A stretch of DNA of 36,856 bases from JAGXFP01 sp046484585 (GTDB lineage Bacteria; Desulfobacterota; Desulfobulbia; Desulfobulbales; JAGXFP01), in the NCBI GenBank assembly GCA_046484585.1, contig JAWOIQ010000061.1, positions 1-36,856 on the forward strand, written 5' to 3'. How positions within the stretch are numbered: the stretch's first letter is position 1; each line of letters starts with the position of its first letter. The notes beneath the pieces are model-generated. The model was not told where the DNA came from. It saw only the letters and a program-made list of their open reading frames with translations, and did no database searches. Both the position numbers and the translations under genes were made by a program. This document shows, one piece after another, positions 31,526 through 36,856 of the stretch.

Positions 31526-34500
31526 ATGAAAGGAATGAAAGATAGGTACATAGTTTTTTTTGTTGCCTCGGCCTTCTTCCTGTCCGGAGGCTGCGGTCTG
31601 GTCTACGAGGTGCTGTGGACCCGTTACCTGGCTGACCTGATGGGGGCTACATCCCTGTCGCACCTCGTGGTCCTGATGGTCTTCATGGGTGGGTTGGCCC
31701 TGGGGGCCATGCTGATTGGACGGCTGGTTGACCGGGGTAGAAATGGTCTGCTCTATTTCGGCTGTCTTGAAGTCGGTATCGGTCTTTACGCGGTTATTTT
31801 TCCTTTCCTGTTCAGCCAGGTTTCCAGTCTATTTATTTCGGTCGGCTCTTCTTTTGAACCGGGGTCTTCATCTCTGCTGACCCTCAAACTTTTTACCGCT
31901 TCGCTGGTGATTGCCGCACCGGCCGTGGCCATGGGCGGGACCCTGCCTGCGGTTACCCGTTATCTGACCGGATCAAGGGAATATCTGCGGCGAAACATCT
32001 CGCTGTTGTACGGGGTCAACAGTTTGGGAGCGACTATCGGCATTCTTATTGGCGGTTTCTTTCTTGTCTACAAGTACGGTATGACCCACAGTATGATCTA
32101 TACAGGGATTGTCAACATCTGTCTCGGACTGGTCGCCCTGGGGGTGGCCCACTTTCTTGACCGGGGAAAGGTGGTCTTTTCCGGAGCGGTAGAGGTCCCT
32201 ACCCGGCGGCCGGATGAAGAAGAGCTGGATGGCCGGCAATATAAACCCTATGCAATTCGCCGGGCCATAATCGGGGCAGCTCTGTCCGGTTTCGCGGCAA
32301 TGGCACTACAAGTTGCCTGGCTTCGCTATTTTGGTATCGTTCTGGGGGCCACCCACAGTGTCTTCACCATAGTGGTGGCCGCCTTTGTTTGCGGCATCGG
32401 CCTGGGAGCTCTCCTGATCAGGTCCCACTGGATCGGACGGATGCCGCTGCCCACGGTGTTGACCTTCGTTTTTGCTCTTACCGCCGCTACGATAGGGCTT
32501 GGACTTTTTGGATACGGAAGGTTGCCGTTTGAAATCAACCGGTTTCTGGCGATCTTCGACCATACTTCTTCTGCCTGGCCGTTTTATCTGATTTTAAAGT
32601 TTGGCCTCTGTTTTATGCTGATGCTGTTGCCGACAGTGGCATCAGGCATGATTCTACCACTTTGCGTGAGAATTGCCGGAGGCGGTGGTGAGCGGGTCGG
32701 CCGTGATGTCGGGATGGTTTATGGGGTCAACACTTTAGGGGCCCTGCTGGGGATAGGAGTGACCAGCCAGATATTGTTCAGGACCTTGACCCTGCCCCGG
32801 ACCATACAGTTCATCCTGATGATCTATCTGGCGACCACCTTTTTCCTTGCCTTTGTCCTTGAGGAAAAGGGTCGCAAAAGGATCCTGGCCATCACTGTGA
32901 TAATGCTGGCCGCCCATCTTTCCTTCTGGCAGCCATGGTCGCCGGTACAGCTCCATGTCGGTCGGATTAACTTCGGGGGCGACCAGCCTATCACGTATAG
33001 TGATTTTTTTAAGGAGATAAACGAGCAACAGATAGTAGTTGAAGAGCGGCAGGGGCCGGATGTCCAGGTCACGGTTGTGGATGTTTTTTATGCCGCCCGA
33101 AAACTCTTCAGGTCGATGTATATAAACGGCAAACCGGATGCCTCCAATAAGATGACTACTGATTTCGCAACCGAGGTCCTGCTGGGCCAGCTGCCCATGC
33201 TCCTGCACCCGGCGCCGCGAAACGCCTTTGTGCTGGGGCTGGGCAGCGGCATCACCTCCGGTGAGATTCTTAAATTTCCCGAGTTGGAAAAGTTGACAAC
33301 CGTCGAGTTGGCCGCCGAAGTCTTTGAGGCCTCGAAGAATTTTGCTGCTGACAATGGCCGGTTCTGGGAAAACCGGAAGCACCGGATGGTCATTGATGAC
33401 GGCAAGACCTTTCTGCGGCTCAGTAAAGAAAAATTCGACGTTATTTCCATGGAGCCCACCAATGTCTGGCAGGAGGGCATGGCGGGATTGTTCAGTGAGG
33501 AATTTTTCAGACTAGTTAAATCCCGGTTGGCTACTGGTGGAGTGGTGACCCAGTGGCTCCATGCCTATGAGCTTGATGATTATAGCTTCAATATTATCTT
33601 GAAGACCTTTTCCCGGGTTTTTCCGTCAGCAAGTATTTTTAAAGTATGGCACGGAGATTTCCTTTTGGTCGGCTATGATGAACAATGGCGGTTTGATCCG
33701 GAGAATCTGGAACGCCGTTTTTACCAACCGCAGATCCTGGAAACGGAAAAGAAAATTGACATCGTCAACCCGTCCGCTTTGCTTTTGAGGGAAATAATGG
33801 ATCGGGACCAATTTAATGAATACACGACAGTGGTGAAGGCACCGGTTAATACGGAGAATTTTCCCGTACTTGAGAAGGTGGCGGAATACGGACTGTTCCT
33901 CGGGGAGACGGTATCCATTTTTGCGGGCTACGACAGCCGGATTGAGCCGGATGGTGAGGGTTTGCTTATTCATGATTATTTTAACAAAGTTGGCTTTGAT
34001 CCTGAGCAATTAAAGGCAGCGGTTGATTTAATGAAGCCAGAGCCGGCGAATAAAGACAAACTTCGTAATAGTCTCTATTTGATGTTTGTAAATAAACTTT
34101 GGCCGGGCACAGCGGGGCCTACTCCCCAAGAAATATCCCAGTACTTTGAAGATTCGCAGTTACGTGAGACGATAAGACATTATCAAAAAATACTTGCATA
34201 CTATCACAGGCTTCCGGACGCGATGACAGTTGAAGAGACCTACGAGTTAATCGTTGCTGAACTCGGCCTCTGGACAAATGCGGCCAGCCAGCTGTGGACA
34301 CCTCAACCTGAACGGTTGATGGAGTCGTACAGTCGATTGACGAGCGGGCTTAACCGGGAAAACGCCGTACGGGTGGCTTTGGATATCGCTGTTGTCCTTG
34401 CCGAAGGGGGGGCCTGCAAGGCGGCTATGCCGTTTTTCCGGATCGCCGAGGAAAAAGGAGGAATGTCACCGGAGGGGATGGAACCAATAGATATCGTCAC

Positions 34501-34675
34501 ATTATTTCGTTGCGAGGCAAAGGAGGGGGATGCCCGGAAGGCCCTGACTTGGTGGAAGTATATGGCAGAGAATAACATTGCGGTGACCGAATACCTGTTG
34601 GCGGACAAGACCGCCCTAGATATAAAGCTCGGCGGTGATCCTCCGCCGCCGGTTTACGGCCGTCTGCCCGATTAA
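31526..34675 (+). CDS. Membrane-anchored spermidine-synthase-like fusion protein
   Basis: A 1049-residue protein. Residues 8-215 and about 246-465 are two hydrophobic blocks of about six helices each, with repeated family words (GGTLPAVTRYL, YGVNSLGATIG; YGVNTLGALLG). Residues about 510-740 resemble the spermidine/spermine synthase fold: SAM-like glycine loop VLGLGSGITSGEIL (near 569), TVELAAEVFEAS, DDGKTFLRL and VVTQWLHAYELDDYSF. The aminopropyltransferase motif DxTDP is replaced by SMEPTNVW, so a polyamine product is doubtful. Residues 740-1049 look helical and may be TPR-like. It has ATG at 31526 with AGAAGGG upstream, and a second Met three codons later. It follows the cytochrome region, but shared function is only suggested by position. 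Confidence 0.85.
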   Translation: MKGMKDRYIVFFVASAFFLSGGCGLVYEVLWTRYLADLMGATSLSHLVVLMVFMGGLALGAMLIGRLVDRGRNGLLYFGCLEVGIGLYAVIFPFLFSQVSSLFISVGSSFEPGSSSLLTLKLFTASLVIAAPAVAMGGTLPAVTRYLTGSREYLRRNISLLYGVNSLGATIGILIGGFFLVYKYGMTHSMIYTGIVNICLGLVALGVAHFLDRGKVVFSGAVEVPTRRPDEEELDGRQYKPYAIRRAIIGAALSGFAAMALQVAWLRYFGIVLGATHSVFTIVVAAFVCGIGLGALLIRSHWIGRMPLPTVLTFVFALTAATIGLGLFGYGRLPFEINRFLAIFDHTSSAWPFYLILKFGLCFMLMLLPTVASGMILPLCVRIAGGGGERVGRDVGMVYGVNTLGALLGIGVTSQILFRTLTLPRTIQFILMIYLATTFFLAFVLEEKGRKRILAITVIMLAAHLSFWQPWSPVQLHVGRINFGGDQPITYSDFFKEINEQQIVVEERQGPDVQVTVVDVFYAARKLFRSMYINGKPDASNKMTTDFATEVLLGQLPMLLHPAPRNAFVLGLGSGITSGEILKFPELEKLTTVELAAEVFEASKNFAADNGRFWENRKHRMVIDDGKTFLRLSKEKFDVISMEPTNVWQEGMAGLFSEEFFRLVKSRLATGGVVTQWLHAYELDDYSFNIILKTFSRVFPSASIFKVWHGDFLLVGYDEQWRFDPENLERRFYQPQILETEKKIDIVNPSALLLREIMDRDQFNEYTTVVKAPVNTENFPVLEKVAEYGLFLGETVSIFAGYDSRIEPDGEGLLIHDYFNKVGFDPEQLKAAVDLMKPEPANKDKLRNSLYLMFVNKLWPGTAGPTPQEISQYFEDSQLRETIRHYQKILAYYHRLPDAMTVEETYELIVAELGLWTNAASQLWTPQPERLMESYSRLTSGLNRENAVRVALDIAVVLAEGGACKAAMPFFRIAEEKGGMSPEGMEPIDIVTLFRCEAKEGDARKALTWWKYMAENNIAVTEYLLADKTALDIKLGGDPPPPVYGRLPD

Positions 34676-34735
34676 ATAAAATTAAGTCCCAGACAGGGGG
34701 GCGGAAACAGTAGTTTGTTGGGTGGGGGGGACGCC

Positions 34736-34755
34736 GGTACAAATACAACTTGTTT
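34736..34755 (+). repeat. Left inverted repeat flanking the RAYT transposase
   Basis: GGTACAAATACAACTTGTTT is the reverse complement of AAATAAGTTGTATTTGTACC at 36036-36055 apart from one base. The two copies bracket the transposase gene and its REP-like sequences. Confidence 0.85.
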
Positions 34756-34891
34756 CCATTTATGATTGGGGTAGGAGGGGGACGCTGCTTGTTATTTTTC
34801 TATTGATTCATTTTGTCGAACTGGTGGGGGATGGGGACGCTCTTGAATAATTCAGTTGACGTGCACTGTGGGATGATGATAGAGTCTGTTT

Positions 34892-35890
34892 ATGCCACGA
34901 ACAGCCCGACTTGACGCACCCGGTGTTTTTCATCATGTGATGATCCGGGGGATAGAGCGTCGGAATATATTCAGAAACAAAAAGGATCGGGAAGATTTCC
35001 TGGAGCGCCTGGCAAGGCTGCTTCCGGAGACCGGTACTATCTGTTATGGATGGGCTTTTTTATCCAACCACGCTCATTTTCTTTTCAGGACCGGCGATAT
35101 TCCGTTGTCCAATTTGATGCGCAGGTTGCTGACCGGCTATGTCATCGGTTTTAACCGGCGCCACGACCGTCACGGCCAGCTTTTCCAGAATCGCTTCAAA
35201 TCGATCGTGTGCCAGGAAGAGCTCTATCTCAAGGAATTGGTCCGGTACATTCATTTGAATCCCATCCGGGCCGGCTTGGTTTCCGACCTTGCCGGGCTTC
35301 AGCGATATCGTTATTGCGGCCATGCCGCCCTGATGGGCGATGCCGAGGTAGAATGGCAGGATACGGAATATGTACTGGCCATTTTCGGCAAGAGGTTAGA
35401 AAGCGCCAGGCGGGCCTATGGCGCTTACATGGAAGAGGGTCTGCACCAAGGGCGCCGGGCGGATCTGGTGGGAGGCGGTTTGGTCCGAAGTCTTGGCGGG
35501 TGGTCGGAAGTTAAGCGGATGGGGTGCACCCCTGCGATGAGTGACGAGCGCATCCTGGGCGAATCGGATTTTGTCGACAGGATATTATCCGATGCCGGCG
35601 AGGCATTGGAGCGGCGCTATGAATTGAAGGCCCTGGGTTATGATTTGCCGCGAGTTGCCGAGAGGGCGGCGGCAGTACTTGGAGTGGAGGTAGCTGAAAT
35701 TTTTTCGCCCGGCCGCCAGGAGGGCAAGGTAAAGGCAAGAAGCCTTGTTTGTTTTTGGGCCGCACGGGAACTGGGCATGTCCTTGTCCGATCTGGCGCGC
35801 GCCTTTGCCATGAGTATTCCCGGAATCAGCTACGCCGTGACGAGAGGCGAGAACCTTGCCCGGAGCAAAAAATTCACTCTGAAAGATTGA
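34892..35890 (+). CDS. REP-associated tyrosine transposase (RAYT, Y1 family)
   Basis: A 332-residue HUH-type nuclease. The N-terminus MPRTARLDAPGVFHHVMIRGIERRNIF, the metal-binding HxH in SNHAHFLF, and GQLFQNRFKSIVCQEELYLKELVRYIHLNPIRAGLV are family hallmarks. The C-terminal third (AERAAAVLGVEVAEIFSPGR, then LSDLARAFAMSIPGISYAV) is a DnaA/helix-turn-helix-like DNA-binding domain. RAYTs nick and join short palindromic REP sequences rather than moving themselves. REP hairpins with CCGGCTTTGCCGG occur 60 bases and about 840 bases after the gene. The ATG at 34892 begins the family motif. Confidence 0.92.
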   Translation: MPRTARLDAPGVFHHVMIRGIERRNIFRNKKDREDFLERLARLLPETGTICYGWAFLSNHAHFLFRTGDIPLSNLMRRLLTGYVIGFNRRHDRHGQLFQNRFKSIVCQEELYLKELVRYIHLNPIRAGLVSDLAGLQRYRYCGHAALMGDAEVEWQDTEYVLAIFGKRLESARRAYGAYMEEGLHQGRRADLVGGGLVRSLGGWSEVKRMGCTPAMSDERILGESDFVDRILSDAGEALERRYELKALGYDLPRVAERAAAVLGVEVAEIFSPGRQEGKVKARSLVCFWAARELGMSLSDLARAFAMSIPGISYAVTRGENLARSKKFTLKD

Positions 35891-35903
35891 GATAGAAATT
35901 AAT

Positions 35904-36055
35904 TAATTTCCTAAGAGCGTCCCTCGCCACTCCCCAAATATTTTTATGCCTCCGGCTTTGCCGGAGGTGACTCACTAATTTCCTAAGAGCGTCCCTCGCC
36001 ACTCCCTCTCCACTCTCCACTCCCAAAGGGTAGACAAATAAGTTGTATTTGTACC
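35904..36055. repeat. REP hairpin between direct repeats, right flank of RAYT
   Basis: A perfect 31-base direct repeat (TAATTTCCTAAGAGCG...CCACTCCC) occurs at 35904-35934 and 35976-36006. Between them is the REP hairpin CCTCCGGC-TTT-GCCGGAGG (35949-35967). AAGAGCGTCCC in each copy is inverse to GGGACGCTCTT at 34834-34844 upstream of the transposase. The outer inverted repeat copy ends at 36055. Confidence 0.85.
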
Positions 36056-36089
36056 AGCATCCTCTCTTTCGCTGAGCAATTTCATTACC

Positions 36090-36401
36090 TTAAATATTGA
36101 GGGCAAAGCGGATTGCCCGTGCAACCTCCAACATCTTTGTACGGGGCAAGAATGTGATCAAAGGTCCGATTTTCCCCTTGGAAACAGTCTGCAAATGGTC
36201 GCAATTGACAGCACAATCCCGCTGCATACCGTCAGCTGTCGAGACGAACACTTCGGACGGTATATTACGCACGGTAGTCGTAATGGGCGCGATGGTAACC
36301 TCATTCAGATATTCCAACACGGAAGTCCGTGTCAGGATGAGTACTGGCCGTTTTTTATCTGGTGACACGAATTTATACCATCGTATTTCGCCATGTTTCA
36401 T
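36090..36401 (-). CDS. MazF/PemK-family toxin
   Basis: A 103-residue toxin of the MazF/PemK mRNA interferase family. The start MKHGEIRWYKFVSPDKKRPVLILTR has the strand-1 pattern with Arg/Pro-Val-Leu, then VTIAPITTTVRNIPSEVF, CAVNCDHLQTVSKGKI and MLEVARAIRFAL. It would cut RNA at short sequences. The gene overlaps the upstream antitoxin by four bases, the usual arrangement of coupled toxin-antitoxin operons. Confidence 0.92.
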   Translation of the reverse strand: MKHGEIRWYKFVSPDKKRPVLILTRTSVLEYLNEVTIAPITTTVRNIPSEVFVSTADGMQRDCAVNCDHLQTVSKGKIGPLITFLPRTKMLEVARAIRFALNI

Positions 36402-36631
36402 TCATCACCCCAGGTCTGCTCAGTTTCCCAAACCGAAAACTCATTAGTGGCAACTGGGTTTTTTTTGTAACCCTGACGGTGTTTGTATTCTTGTTGCTCA
36501 ATTTTGTAACGAACGAGGGCGTCCCGCAGCGCCTTTCTTGTGAATGCGGAACGGCTTGTATGGAGTTCTTTTGAAACACGGTCGACCGCTTTGACAAGAT
36601 TGTCATCAAGGGTCATCTGAATAGTTCTCAT
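36398..36631 (-). CDS. Ribbon-helix-helix antitoxin
   Basis: A 77-residue protein whose N-terminal 45 residues (MRTIQMTLDDNLVKAVDRVSKELHTSRSAFTRKALRDAL) are a ribbon-helix-helix DNA-binding domain, followed by a charged tail that would bind the toxin. The start ATG at 36631 has GGAGGTGCG before it. It likely represses its own operon by binding near the promoter. Confidence 0.9.
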   Translation of the reverse strand: MRTIQMTLDDNLVKAVDRVSKELHTSRSAFTRKALRDALVRYKIEQQEYKHRQGYKKNPVATNEFSVWETEQTWGDE

Positions 36632-36656
36632 ATCGCACCTCCATGATGTGACTTTT

Positions 36657-36692
36657 TATAGCTATAATAATCCACATCAAAGGACCTGTCAA
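36657..36692 (-). promoter_or_regulatory. Promoter and operator of the toxin-antitoxin operon
   Basis: On the reverse strand, TTGACA (36687-36692) and TATTAT (36664-36669) are separated by exactly 17 bases, a good sigma70 promoter. The palindrome TATAGCTATA (36657-36666) overlaps the -10 region and is a candidate antitoxin operator. The antitoxin start is 26 bases downstream. Confidence 0.7.
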
Positions 36693-36727
36693 AATAATTT
36701 CTGTGCAAATAATTTCCTTAAGGTAAA

Positions 36728-36746
36728 CCCCCGGCTTTGCCGGGGG
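36728..36746. repeat. REP hairpin
   Basis: CCCCCGGC-TTT-GCCGGGGG has the same TTT loop and core as the hairpin at 35949-35967, so both are REP units probably recognised by the nearby RAYT transposase. Confidence 0.8.
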
Positions 36747-36777
36747 ACAATAACAGTTTGACAGTTCCAGAATAAAA

Positions 36778-36856
36778 ATGAAGCCTCTTTGATCGTGGAC
36801 CGCTGAAAGTCACGAAAAAGGAGGCTTCATGAACGACACTCAATGTTTAAGCCACA
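36778..36856 (+). mobile_element. Left end of an IS200/IS605-like element with partial transposase
   Basis: ATGAAGCCTCTTT (36778-36790) pairs with AAAGGAGGCTTCAT (36817-36830) with one bulge. This is an end hairpin that includes the ribosome site AAAGGAGG and the start codon. The reading frame beginning at ATG 36829 gives MNDTQCLSH before the window ends. That resembles IS200-type transposases (often xxSLSHxKWxCKYHVV), but only nine residues are visible, so the assignment is tentative. Confidence 0.55.

Overview
The window looks like chromosome from an anaerobic, respiring Desulfobacterota (deltaproteobacterial) organism. This is inferred from four things. There is a giant periplasmic or extracellular multiheme cytochrome c. 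There is a HesB/IscA-like selenoprotein read through an in-frame UGA. There is a stand-alone IMP cyclohydrolase, where most bacteria have a fused PurH. Small dispersed intergenic repeats are very dense. GC content is moderately high and GTG/TTG starts are used. I cannot name a genus from sequence alone.

Layout. 1-432 is a large inverted-repeat element. 433-6724 holds housekeeping genes on the + strand: Hsp15-like S4 protein, IMP cyclohydrolase, PurN, PyrR, a soluble GAF-like/histidine kinase, a rhomboid protease, a small unknown protein and a PHP-family phosphoesterase whose 5' end appears disturbed by a dispersed repeat. 6864-7262 (-) is a small unknown protein with one CXXCH. 7555-11392 is a tight operon of UvrD/PcrA-like helicase, FolC and a small HNH nuclease. 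11601-13603 (-) has a Fur-family regulator and phosphofructokinase. 13890-14225 (+) is the selenoprotein, with its own promoter, a SECIS-like hairpin and a strong terminator. 14643-16596 has an AMMECR1-domain protein, a CDF metal transporter, a small membrane peptide and tRNA-Leu(UAA). 16701-21522 (-) has two Hsp20 chaperones, a divergent HNH-fold protein, a TVP38/VTT membrane protein and a SprT-like/DUF2786 fusion.

21523-22650 is a 1.1 kb gene-free stretch with repeats and a structured GC-rich segment. 22651-30771 is the centrepiece: a 2706-residue secreted cytochrome with about 54 CXXCH and about 12 spaced variants (CX3CH, CX4CH, CX6CH, CX9CH). It is built from at least two kinds of internal repeat. 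It is followed by a terminator, a truncated FGE/SUMF1-type protein and a 1049-residue fusion of a polytopic membrane domain, a spermidine-synthase-like domain and a helical C-terminus. The right end (34.7-36.9 kb) is mobile or accessory: a RAYT (Y1) transposase flanked by inverted repeats and REP hairpins, a MazF/PemK toxin with a ribbon-helix-helix antitoxin, and the first codons of an apparent IS200/IS605 transposase.

How the genes relate. Purine synthesis (IMP cyclohydrolase, PurN), pyrimidine salvage (PyrR), folate polyglutamylation (FolC) and glycolysis (PFK) form an ordinary metabolic backdrop. The cytochrome plus membrane-anchored synthase-like protein is the best candidate for an unusual system, probably extracellular electron transfer, although the link between the two is only proximity. 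At least four small repeat families fill most intergenic gaps, and one of them may have reshaped the start of the PHP gene.
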